Below, piece by piece: positions 44,509 to 51,819 of a stretch of 53,872 bases of DNA. The translations under genes were made by a program, and so were the position numbers. The DNA is from HGM04593 sp045646965 (lineage in GTDB: Bacteria > Bacteroidota > Bacteroidia > Bacteroidales > Bacteroidaceae), in the NCBI GenBank assembly GCA_045646965.1, contig JAZRLR010000015.1:1-53872 (forward strand), written 5' to 3'. The stretch's first letter is position 1; every line of letters begins with the position of its first letter. The notes beneath the pieces were generated by a model. That model made no database searches, had not been told where the DNA came from, and saw only the letters and a list, made by a program, of their open reading frames with translations.

Positions 44509-44665
44509 GCGTTTGCTATTTATTCGGTATACTTCTAAAATTTGGCCGTTTTACCAGTATCTACTATTGAATAAGTATTGTGAACGTCTGCGCTGTGCGT
44601 GGACGCAACTTATTCGTAGATACAGGTTAGGCCAAATACCTTGAAGTGAATAATTGTGTTCACGC
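44509..44665 (+). ncRNA. Long interrupted hairpin, candidate structured RNA or DNA element
   Basis: The 157 nt fold into one nearly continuous hairpin. From outside in, paired segments are 509-512/662-665, 520-525/648-653, 531-535/643-647, 540-547/630-637 (ATTTGGCC/GGCCAAAT), 553-555/625-627, 557-564/616-623 (GTATCTAC/GTAGATAC), 569-576/608-615 (GAATAAGT/ACTTATTC) and 585-593/597-605 (coordinates minus 44000), with small one-sided bulges such as 526-530 and 565-568. There is no T-run. It fills the gap between comM and the MBOAT gene. Whether it acts as RNA or as DNA, such as a mobile miniature element, is not known. Confidence 0.5.
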
Positions 44666-44736
44666 ACTATTTATTTTCTCGGGTGTTTGGCCTTCCTGTA
44701 ATTGAATGAAGCAGCGTGCGCACAAAGCAAACATTT

Positions 44737-46164
44737 ATGATTTTTAACTCTTTTCAATTTCTATGGCTGTTTCCCATAATCTTCGGCATATACTATGTCG
44801 CGGGAAGACTGTTCAAAGGGAGAACTAAAAACAGAGCAAGCAACGTGCTGTTGCTTTTAATCTCCTATCTGCTCTATATGCAATGGAACCCTGCATATAC
44901 GCTCATACTCCTGAGTGTGACTCTGTGCACCTACTTTGCAGCAATTATCATTGAGGACAAAAAGGCATACGGTAATAAAAAGTACATTATCACAACGGGA
45001 GTTCTGCTCACCTTCCTGCCTTTGATTATCTTCAAATACTACAATTTCATTTTAAGCATCTTCGACGACCTGTTTGCTCTGGCGGGGACAAGCACCGGAC
45101 TGCCAGGGCTCAACTGGGCTATTCCCGTAGGTCTCTCGTTCTTCACATTCCAGGCTGTGGGATACTTGTGGGATGTGTATTACAAGAAGATAGAAGCCGA
45201 GCGTAACATACTCGACTATATGCTTTTTATCGCATTCTTCCCACAGATAATGTCGGGCCCCATAAGCAAGGCGTCATCGCTTTTGCCACAAATAAAAGCC
45301 GAAAGAACATTCGATTACGACAGCGCCGTGCAGGGACTCAAATGGCTGCTGTGGGGTTTCTTCCTTAAATGCGTGATGGCCGACCGCCTTGGAATTTACG
45401 TCGATACAGTATATGGGAATTATGAGCACTACAACGGACTGACTTGTTTCTTTGCCTCCCTGCTATACTCATTCCAAATATATGGCGACTTTGCAGGATA
45501 CTCCCTTATGGCGATAGGTGTGGGACGCCTGCTCGGATTCGACCTTATAAACAACTTTAACCGCCCCTACTTTGCGGCAAGTATAACAGAGTTTTGGCGT
45601 AGATGGCACATTTCGCTCTCTACCTGGCTCAAGGATTATATTTACATACCTATGGGCGGCAGCCGTTGTAGCAAACTGCGTTCATACTGGAATATCGTTG
45701 TCACATTCCTTGTGAGCGGAATTTGGCACGGCGCGAACTGGACATTTATTATATGGGGACTGCTACACGGAGCATTCCAGATAATAGAAAAAGCACTTAA
45801 TATGCAAAAAAGCAATAGTAAGGGAATTGTAAAAGTCGGAAGAATCTTGCTTACATTTATGCTTGTGAACTTTGCCTGGATATTCTTTAGAATGCCCGAC
45901 TTTGATTCGGGCATTGAGCTGATAGTAAAGATATTTACAAACTTCGGCGGCAGCCTGTTCATCGACATCACATCATTGAGTATGGGATGCTTTGCCCTGT
46001 TTGTTGTCCTTGTAAAGGAGACCTGCGAGGAGATTAACCCCCGTATCACTCTTTTCAATAACAGTAACAAGGTTGTGAGATGGTCTTCCTACCTTGTAGT
46101 GCTCATTCTTATATTGCTCCTCGGAGTGTTTGACGCATCACAGTTCATTTACGTAAATTTCTAA
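44737..46164 (+). CDS. MBOAT-family membrane O-acyltransferase
   Basis: A 475-residue polytopic membrane protein of the MBOAT family, like AlgI and DltB, which pass acyl groups from the cytoplasm to an extracytoplasmic glycan. The catalytic His is in SGIWHGANWTFIIWGLLHGAF (about 335-355), and EFWRRWHISLSTWLKDYIYIPMGG before it is the second family block. The start at 44737 (MIFNSFQFLWLFP) is preferred over an upstream GTG at 44716. The SGNH-like gene follows after 3 bp, the usual two-part arrangement. No glycan synthesis genes are nearby, so the target is unknown. Confidence 0.9.
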   Translation: MIFNSFQFLWLFPIIFGIYYVAGRLFKGRTKNRASNVLLLLISYLLYMQWNPAYTLILLSVTLCTYFAAIIIEDKKAYGNKKYIITTGVLLTFLPLIIFKYYNFILSIFDDLFALAGTSTGLPGLNWAIPVGLSFFTFQAVGYLWDVYYKKIEAERNILDYMLFIAFFPQIMSGPISKASSLLPQIKAERTFDYDSAVQGLKWLLWGFFLKCVMADRLGIYVDTVYGNYEHYNGLTCFFASLLYSFQIYGDFAGYSLMAIGVGRLLGFDLINNFNRPYFAASITEFWRRWHISLSTWLKDYIYIPMGGSRCSKLRSYWNIVVTFLVSGIWHGANWTFIIWGLLHGAFQIIEKALNMQKSNSKGIVKVGRILLTFMLVNFAWIFFRMPDFDSGIELIVKIFTNFGGSLFIDITSLSMGCFALFVVLVKETCEEINPRITLFNNSNKVVRWSSYLVVLILILLLGVFDASQFIYVNF

Positions 46165-46167
46165 AGT

Positions 46168-47055
46168 ATGAAACAGTTTATAGTAAAATTAGCAATATTT
46201 CTTGCGATATTCTGGCTGGCCGACATCTGCATAGGCGCAGGCCTCGAGCAACTCTCACAAATGTCGAAAGGCGGTACCACATACGCCGAACGATACACGG
46301 CAGACATTGCCACAGAGGAGATTCTAATTATGGGAAGTTCAAGAGCCAACCATCACTACATTCCCTCGCTCATAAAAGACTCACTTGGTATGAGCTGCTA
46401 CAACGCCGGCATAGACGGCAACGGCATTGTACTTATGTATGGAAAATACAAGATGCTCACCAAGCGCTATACACCCAAAGTCATCATATACGACATTTCC
46501 ATCTTTGATATAAAGAACGACGACAAAACAAAATACCTCGGACGTATGAAACCCTACTACGACTACGAGGGAATTAAAGAGATATTCAACGACGTGGAAT
46601 GGAAAGAGACCGTGAAAATGGAGGCTTCAAAACTTTACCGATATAATTCTACCGTCACATCACTTATCACAAACAGCACCATATCAAAAGAGGAGGGCGA
46701 AAACGGATACCTGCCCCTTAACAAGACTATGGACTACATTCCCGAACCCTTCGAATATGAAACCTATGAGACAGACAGCCTGAAGCTGCGCTACATAGAG
46801 GAGTTGATAACAAAGTGCAAGGGCAAGACGAAACTATTCTTTGCCATCTCGCCCAACTACTTCACAAGAGACACAAGCAACTTCGGCCCTATCTTTGATA
46901 TATGTGCAAAACACGGCATACCTGTCCTGAACCACTGCAACGACAGTAATTTCATTGAGAAAATTGATTTATACCAAGACAGGACACACCTCAACCACAA
47001 AGGTGCACAGGAATACACAAAGGTTATCATAAACGAAATAAAAGAACTCATTTAA
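46168..47055 (+). CDS. SGNH/GDSL-like protein, MBOAT partner
   Basis: A 295-residue protein with an N-terminal hydrophobic segment (residues 5-25, anchor or uncleaved signal) and an SGNH-hydrolase-like fold. Block I has Ser in ILIMGSSRANHH (about 54), the Gly/Asn block is AGIDGNG, and the Asp-x-x-His block is DRTHLNHKGAQEY (about 272-284). By analogy with DltD or AlgJ/AlgX it would complete acyl transfer in the periplasm. It is coupled to the MBOAT gene (3 bp) and closed by a terminator. Confidence 0.8.
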   Translation: MKQFIVKLAIFLAIFWLADICIGAGLEQLSQMSKGGTTYAERYTADIATEEILIMGSSRANHHYIPSLIKDSLGMSCYNAGIDGNGIVLMYGKYKMLTKRYTPKVIIYDISIFDIKNDDKTKYLGRMKPYYDYEGIKEIFNDVEWKETVKMEASKLYRYNSTVTSLITNSTISKEEGENGYLPLNKTMDYIPEPFEYETYETDSLKLRYIEELITKCKGKTKLFFAISPNYFTRDTSNFGPIFDICAKHGIPVLNHCNDSNFIEKIDLYQDRTHLNHKGAQEYTKVIINEIKELI

Positions 47056-47079
47056 GAAAAGCCTTTACGCAGAAAAAAC

Positions 47080-47113
47080 GAGTGCGGCTACAATTGTAGC
47101 CGCACTCTAATTA
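47080..47113. terminator. Bidirectional terminator between the SGNH and sufE genes
   Basis: A 12-bp perfect stem (GAGTGCGGCTAC / GTAGCCGCACTC) with an AATT loop, followed by TAATTAT. It serves convergent operons. Confidence 0.85.
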
Positions 47114-47129
47114 TACTATAACGTGCAAT

Positions 47130-47558
47130 TTAAGCTCCCATCTTGGTTTTGAACGCAAGCGCGTAGAGCCTCATCTGCTTGAGCATTGAAAGGAGACCGT
47201 TGCTGCGCGTGGGCGAGAGATGCTCCTTGAGACCGATGGCCTCTACGAAGTAGGGCTCGCTCGAGAGTATCTCGTCGGGGGTGTGGCCCGAGTAGACCTT
47301 TATGAGCAGCGCCACAATGCCTTTCACAATGAGCGCGTCGCTCTCGGCGCGAAACACCACCTTGCCGTCTACGAGGTCGGCCTGCAGCCACACACGGCTC
47401 TGGCAACCCTCTATGAGGTTATTGTCGGTTTTATACTCCTCCTCGAGAGGGGGCTGCTCGCTGCCGAGGTCTATGAGCAGTTGATAGCGGTCGAGCCAGT
47501 CTTCAAATCCGCTGAACTCGTCTATTATATCGTCTTGTTTTTCGTTTATTGTATTCAT
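47130..47558 (-). CDS. SufE-family sulfur acceptor
   Basis: A 142-residue SufE-like protein, which accepts sulfur from the cysteine desulfurase SufS for Fe-S cluster assembly. The active Cys is residue 52 in LIEGCQSRVWLQ, the family signature. Its start overlaps the stop of the upstream M28 gene by four bases (ATGA), so it is translationally coupled. No sufS or sufBCD is in the window. Confidence 0.9.
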   Translation of the reverse strand: MNTINEKQDDIIDEFSGFEDWLDRYQLLIDLGSEQPPLEEEYKTDNNLIEGCQSRVWLQADLVDGKVVFRAESDALIVKGIVALLIKVYSGHTPDEILSSEPYFVEAIGLKEHLSPTRSNGLLSMLKQMRLYALAFKTKMGA

Positions 47559-48541
47559 CGTTCGTTATATATTACTGCCATAACTGTCTGCCCCACCGCC
47601 TTGAGCGTTGCCGCGTCTATCCAGTCGAGGTCGTCTTTGAGGGTGTGGTGATACATTCCAAAGCCGTTCTCGCTCTCCATATCGCAGTTTATTATATCAA
47701 TGCAGGGCAGGTTCAAAAAGTTGTTCACATAGAGGTGGTCGTCGGTAATCAGACCGCCGTCCTCGTTAATAAAATAGTTGCCATACCCCTCGGCGGCGGC
47801 CTGCGCCCACACCTTGTCTACAATTCCTGCAGCGTAGTGTGTCGAAATTCTCTCGCGGTAGAATGTGGAGCCGGGAGCTCCCACTATGTCGAGCAGAATT
47901 CCGTAACGGGCGTTGTAATTCTCTTTGTGGGGGAAGCGCGACCAATACTGCGAGCCCAGAGCCCACGAGTGGTCGAAGCCCGCGCCACGGGCATCGTTCT
48001 CGTGACGACCGTAATCCTCGGCATCGAAGAGAACTATGTCCACACCCACTGTGGTGGGTGCATAGGAGAGATTACGCGCAATCTCGAGCAGCACACCAAC
48101 GCCGCTGGCACCGTCGTTGGCACCGAGAATGGGCTTGTAGTGGTTGGCTTTGTCGGGGTCGCTGTCGGCCCAAGGGCGGCTGTCCCAATGGGCACACAGC
48201 ATCACACGTTTTTTATTCTGCGGCTGAAACTGCGCAACTATATTGCGCGCCTGCAACTTGTCGCCATTGTAAGCGGTGAGAGTCACATTCTGTGCCACCA
48301 CATCGGCGCCACAAGCACGCAGCCTCTCCTCGAGGTAATCGCCACAGGCACGATGCGCAGCGCTGTTGGGCACACGCGGGCCGAATGCCACCTGCTCTGC
48401 TACATAGCGATAGGCGCTGTCGGCATTGAAGATGGGCACTATCACAGCAGCCTCAACCACCGCAGGAGCGCTCTTTTTTTGCGAGCCTCCGCAAGCAACC
48501 ATTGCAAGAGCGGCAATTATTATGGAAAGCAGCCTGCGCAT
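47555..48541 (-). CDS. M28-family protein, probable type II glutaminyl cyclase
   Basis: A 328-residue predicted lipoprotein (signal MRRLLSIIIAALAMVA, then the lipobox Cys17) with an M28 zinc-peptidase fold. Blocks AHWDSRPWADSDPDKANHY, GANDGASGVGVLLEIARNL, FDAEDYG and GILLDIVGAPGSTF match the Bacteroidota type II glutaminyl-peptide cyclotransferases, which convert N-terminal Gln of exported proteins to pyroglutamate and keep the M28 zinc site. The start at 48541 is chosen because the signal peptide begins there; the much longer open frame upstream only shadows cysS. It lies 1 bp after cysS. An aminopeptidase role is possible but less likely. Confidence 0.8.
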   Translation of the reverse strand: MRRLLSIIIAALAMVACGGSQKKSAPAVVEAAVIVPIFNADSAYRYVAEQVAFGPRVPNSAAHRACGDYLEERLRACGADVVAQNVTLTAYNGDKLQARNIVAQFQPQNKKRVMLCAHWDSRPWADSDPDKANHYKPILGANDGASGVGVLLEIARNLSYAPTTVGVDIVLFDAEDYGRHENDARGAGFDHSWALGSQYWSRFPHKENYNARYGILLDIVGAPGSTFYRERISTHYAAGIVDKVWAQAAAEGYGNYFINEDGGLITDDHLYVNNFLNLPCIDIINCDMESENGFGMYHHTLKDDLDWIDAATLKAVGQTVMAVIYNER

Positions 48542-48542
48542 A

Positions 48543-50018
48543 TTATTTATTGAGTTTCCAAGTGGCACCGTCCTTGGCATCCTTAATCTCGAAGCCCAAT
48601 GCAGCGAGTTCGTTGCGTATTTTGTCGCTTGTAGCCCAGTCCTTGGCTGCCTTGGCTGCCTGACGCTGCTCGAGCAACATATCGACCACCTTGCCAAATG
48701 CCTCCTCGCGTGCGCTGTCGGAGCCACGCTCCTCCTTGAGACCGAGGATATCGAACATAAAGAGCTTGAAAGTATCCTTGAGCTCGGCAAGGTCGCCCTC
48801 GCTGATGCTTGCTTTTTTATCGGCAATCTGGTTTATGGCACGCGAAGCATCGAACAGGTGCGAAATTACCTGTGCGGTGTTCATATCGTCGTTCATTGCA
48901 TCGTAGCACTTTGTGCGCAACGAAGCCACATCAACGGTTGTCTCGCCACCTGCCACAAGGCCGCAGAGAGTCTTATAGGCATCCATAAGACGCTGCATAC
49001 CCTTCTCGGCTGCCTGCAAAGCCTCGTTGCTGAAATCGACTGTGCTGCGATAGTGTGCTTGCAGAATGAAGAAACGTATTGTCATAGCCGAATAGGGCTG
49101 CTCGAGCAACTTGTGTGTGCCGTTGAAGAACTCATCGAGGGTGATGAAGTTACCCAATGATTTACCCATCTTTGTTCCGTTGATGGTAATCATATTGTTA
49201 TGCATCCAATATTTCACAACGGGCTTGCCCATAGCTGCCACACCCTGCGCAATCTCGCACTCGTGGTGAGGGAAGACAAGGTCCATACCTCCGCCGTGTA
49301 TGTCGAACTGCTCACCGAGATACTTGCGTCCCATAGCGGTGCACTCGCAGTGCCATCCCGGGAAACCGTCGCTCCAGGGCGAGGGCCAACGCATAATATG
49401 CTCGGGCTGTGCACACTTCCACAGAGCAAAGTCGGCAGGGTTGCGTTTCTCGCTCTGTCCGTCGAGCTCGCGGGTTGTGTTGAGCACCTCGTCGAGGTTA
49501 CGCCCCGAGAGGACACCGTAGTGGTGAGCCTTGTCATACTTCGCAACGTCAAAATAGACAGAGCCCTGACTCTCGTAGGCATAGCCGTTGTCGAGTATCT
49601 CCTTCACCAGCTGAATCTGCTCGATAATGTGGCCCGATGCGTGGGGCTCGATGCTGGGAGGCAACACGTTGAGAGCGTCCATAACCTTGTGATAGTGCAG
49701 TGTGTACTGCTGCACCACTTCCATAGGCTCGAGCTGCTCAAGACGCGCCTTCTTTGAAATCTTATCCTCACCCTCGTCGGCATCGTGCTCCAGGTGGCCC
49801 ACATCGGTGATGTTACGCACATAACGCACCTTGTAGCCGAGGTTCTGCAAATAACGGAAGAGCACATCGAATGTGATTGCGGGGCGGGCGTGTCCCAAGT
49901 GGGCAGGGCCATATACGGTGGGGCCGCACACATAAAGGCCCACATTGGGCGCGTGCAACGGCTCGAACACCTCTTTTTTACGCGACAGCGTATTGTATAT
50001 CATAAATTTATTTTCCAT
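48543..50018 (-). CDS. cysS: Cysteinyl-tRNA synthetase
   Basis: A 491-residue class I synthetase that charges tRNA-Cys. The N-terminal zinc/HIGH region is YVCGPTVYGPAHLGHARPA, the inner zinc region is PGWHCECTAMGRKYLG, and the KMSKS motif appears as KMGKSLGNFITL. It is the first gene of the leftward cluster cysS-QC-sufE. A TATCTTTG box is at 50068-50075. Confidence 0.97.
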   Translation of the reverse strand: MENKFMIYNTLSRKKEVFEPLHAPNVGLYVCGPTVYGPAHLGHARPAITFDVLFRYLQNLGYKVRYVRNITDVGHLEHDADEGEDKISKKARLEQLEPMEVVQQYTLHYHKVMDALNVLPPSIEPHASGHIIEQIQLVKEILDNGYAYESQGSVYFDVAKYDKAHHYGVLSGRNLDEVLNTTRELDGQSEKRNPADFALWKCAQPEHIMRWPSPWSDGFPGWHCECTAMGRKYLGEQFDIHGGGMDLVFPHHECEIAQGVAAMGKPVVKYWMHNNMITINGTKMGKSLGNFITLDEFFNGTHKLLEQPYSAMTIRFFILQAHYRSTVDFSNEALQAAEKGMQRLMDAYKTLCGLVAGGETTVDVASLRTKCYDAMNDDMNTAQVISHLFDASRAINQIADKKASISEGDLAELKDTFKLFMFDILGLKEERGSDSAREEAFGKVVDMLLEQRQAAKAAKDWATSDKIRNELAALGFEIKDAKDGATWKLNK

Positions 50019-50067
50019 AGCTGTATTGTATTTATTATTTTGTTTTTACTACTCAAATGTGAAGATA

Positions 50068-50075
50068 CAAAGATA
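50068..50075 (-). promoter_or_regulatory. -7 element (TATCTTTG) for the cysS operon
   Basis: The minus strand has TATCTTTG 50 bp before the cysS ATG at 50018. No clear -33 element. Confidence 0.55.
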
Positions 50076-50172
50076 AAACAATATTACGAAATTGCAGGAC
50101 GGCAAAAGAATATATTTTAACGCCACACAAAGAAAAAGCATAAAAGGTTTGCAGGCAGAGCCTTTCGGCCAT

Positions 50173-50279
50173 AGCGCCCGGACGGGGCCGCCGCAACTGC
50201 TCACACTTATTTTCGGCAAATTACACCCCGCCCGTCAAGGCCGCGGGCGACGGCAAGCAAAGCCCCGTAAACGGGCGCT
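50173..50279. ncRNA. GC-rich structured intergenic element, unknown
   Basis: In the 326-bp gap between cysS and ald, 107 nt fold into nested stems: AGCGCCCG (50173-50180) with CGGGCGCT (50272-50279); ACGGGGC (50182-50188) with GCCCCGT (50262-50268); GCCG (50190-50193) with CGGC (50251-50254); and CGCCCG (50229-50234) with CGGGCG (50244-50249). A further short stem lies to its left (AAAGG with CCTTT, near 50143-50165). It has no open frame of note and is far richer in GC than its flanks. Strand and function are unknown; it does not match an rRNA, SRP RNA or tRNA I know. Confidence 0.4.
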
Positions 50280-50280
50280 T

Positions 50281-50318
50281 TAAAAAACAAGCCCCAAAGT
50301 CGTAAAGACCTTGGGGCT
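50281..50318 (-). terminator. Terminator after ald
   Basis: On the minus strand an 8-bp stem (AGCCCCAA / TTGGGGCT) extended by three further pairs is followed by TTGTTTTTTA, 27 bp past the ald stop. Confidence 0.85.
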
Positions 50319-50344
50319 GTGATTATAAATCGATATCTTTTCGT

Positions 50345-51451
50345 TTAGAGTTGCAAATCCTCATAAGGAAGGTTCCAAGCCTCGGCAACCTTTTTGTAGA
50401 CCACCTTACCCTCGGCAACGTTCAAGCCTTTGCGCAACTCCTCATTGTCGGCACAAGCCTTGCGCCAGCCCTTGTCGGCAAGCTGCAACGCATAGGGCAA
50501 AGTAGCATTTGTGAGTGCGAGAGTTGAAGTATAGGGCACGGCACCGGGGATATTTGCAACGCAATAGTGCAGAATACCATCTACATAGTAGGTGGGCTCT
50601 TCGTGAGTTGTGGTATGAGAGGTCTCAAAGCATCCGCCCTGGTCAATGGCCACATCCACAAGAACGCTGCCCGGCTCCATAAGCGAGAGCATATCGCTTG
50701 TAACCAACTTGGGAGCTTTAGCACCGGGGATAAGAACCGAACCGATAACGAGGTCGGCTGTTTTAAGTTCCTCGCGGATATTATACTCCGATGACATCAA
50801 AGTCTTTACATTGTGGGGCATAACATCGGCAAGGTAAGAGAGACGGGGCAACGAGATGTCGCAGATTGTAACGTCGGCACCCAGGCCGGCAGCCGCACGC
50901 GCCGCAGCCGTTCCCACGACACCCGCACCAATGACAAAAATCTTTGCAGGCTTCACGCCGGGCACGCCGCCCACGAGCTTGCCCTTGCCGCCGCGCGGAC
51001 GCTCGAGGTAGTAACATCCCTCCTGCACAGCCATACGACCGGCCACCTCCGACATAGGCACAAGCAAAGGCAGAGAACGGTCTTTGCGCTCAACTGTCTC
51101 GTAGGCACAGCACACCGCTCCACTCTCAATCATTGCCATTGTAAGTGACTCGCACGATGCAAAATGGAAATAGGTAAAGAGCAACTGCCCTTTGCGCACC
51201 AGCTTATACTCGCTTTCAATGGGCTCTTTAACCTTTACAATCATCTCGGCAATGCCATATACATCTTCGATTGTGGGAAGAATAGTCGCACCCGCCGCAG
51301 AATAGGCTTCATCGCTGAAACCGCTATTTACGCCGGCCGTAGCCTGCACATATACAGTATGTCCGTGCTTTATCATCTCTCGAACGCCCGAGGGAGTCAT
51401 TCCCACGCGGTTCTCATTGTTCTTAATTTCTTTTGGAACACCAATAATCAT
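50345..51451 (-). CDS. ald: Alanine dehydrogenase
   Basis: A 368-residue NAD-dependent alanine dehydrogenase that interconverts alanine with pyruvate and ammonia. MIIGVPKEIKNNENRVGMTP at the N-terminus, the NAD-binding block KIFVIGAGVVGTAAARAAAGLGADVTICD (about 170-195) and DVAIDQGGCFETS are characteristic. The start at 51451 gives the usual family N-terminus; the open frame upstream to 51496 adds 15 unlike residues. It is a single-gene unit with a terminator. Confidence 0.95.
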   Translation of the reverse strand: MIIGVPKEIKNNENRVGMTPSGVREMIKHGHTVYVQATAGVNSGFSDEAYSAAGATILPTIEDVYGIAEMIVKVKEPIESEYKLVRKGQLLFTYFHFASCESLTMAMIESGAVCCAYETVERKDRSLPLLVPMSEVAGRMAVQEGCYYLERPRGGKGKLVGGVPGVKPAKIFVIGAGVVGTAAARAAAGLGADVTICDISLPRLSYLADVMPHNVKTLMSSEYNIREELKTADLVIGSVLIPGAKAPKLVTSDMLSLMEPGSVLVDVAIDQGGCFETSHTTTHEEPTYYVDGILHYCVANIPGAVPYTSTLALTNATLPYALQLADKGWRKACADNEELRKGLNVAEGKVVYKKVAEAWNLPYEDLQL

Positions 51452-51483
51452 AGTCGTAAATTTAAATTTCTTTTTGTAGCGGG

Positions 51484-51517
51484 TAAAAGTACACATTTAA
51501 TGGAAAAAAAATCCAAA
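51484..51517 (-). promoter_or_regulatory. Possible promoter of ald (TTTG, 22 bp, TACTTTTA)
   Basis: On the minus strand TTTG (51514-51517) and TACTTTTA (51484-51491) are 22 bp apart, 33 bp before the start codon. The last base of the -7 box deviates from consensus. Confidence 0.35.
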
Positions 51518-51585
51518 AAAGGAACTTTTTTTTACTAAAAAAAATCAATTCGCGTTGTAAATCAGGCTAAACGCACATAAAAACA

Positions 51586-51619
51586 GAAAAGGCTTCACAA
51601 TTTCTTGCAAAGCCTTTTT
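51586..51619 (-). terminator. Terminator left of the tRNA fragment
   Basis: A 9-10 bp stem (AAAAGGCTT / AAGCCTTTT) with a 14-nt loop. It lies 4 bp past the 3' end of the tRNA fragment on its strand, so it is probably the old terminator of the tRNA gene. Confidence 0.65.
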
Positions 51620-51622
51620 CCG

Positions 51623-51667
51623 TCGGGATGACTGGATTCGAACCAGCGACCACACGCCCCCAGACGT
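51623..51667 (-). pseudogene. 3' half of a tRNA(Pro-like) gene, probable attachment-site remnant
   Basis: On the minus strand the sequence holds anticodon-loop bases CTGGGGG (GGG anticodon likely), then GCTGG-TTCGAAT-CCAGT (T arm) and the 3' acceptor CATCCCG with discriminator A. The 5' acceptor (expected CGGGATG) and the D arm are absent: the DNA to the right is AT-rich and unrelated. This is the pattern left at one end of an element that integrates into the 3' part of a tRNA gene; the rebuilt full tRNA would lie to the right, outside the window. Confidence 0.7.
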
Positions 51668-51819
51668 ACCGAGTTTTTAGGCTGAAATATTTGATTCTCA
51701 ACAAATTATGCGCATCCTTTTTTTTTATTGCGGTTTGATTCTTGGTTTAAACAGACTTCTACTTAAACAGAGAGATGATTAATTGTTATATTTAAATTCA
51801 ATGTAAATAAAATTCTTGG

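Noticed and set aside
44509..44665. Integron attC site or retron RNA
   Set aside because: No integron integrase or reverse transcriptase is in the window, and the ends lack the conserved attC core triplets in a convincing arrangement.
47549..48553. A 334-codon rightward open frame opposite the M28 gene
   Set aside because: It is antisense to a well-supported gene and lacks a signal peptide, promoter or family signature.
48542..48826. N-terminal extension of the M28 protein to 423 residues
   Set aside because: The extension lies within cysS in another frame, while a clear lipoprotein signal begins at 48541.
50220..50245. Resemblance to the 16S rRNA sequence near its 3' end (ACACC...GCCCGTCAAGG)
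   Set aside because: The match is about 12 bases with a mismatch, and nothing on either side fits rRNA.
51623..51667. A functional tRNA-Pro gene
   Set aside because: The 5' acceptor strand and D arm are missing and the sequence to the right is unrelated AT-rich DNA.
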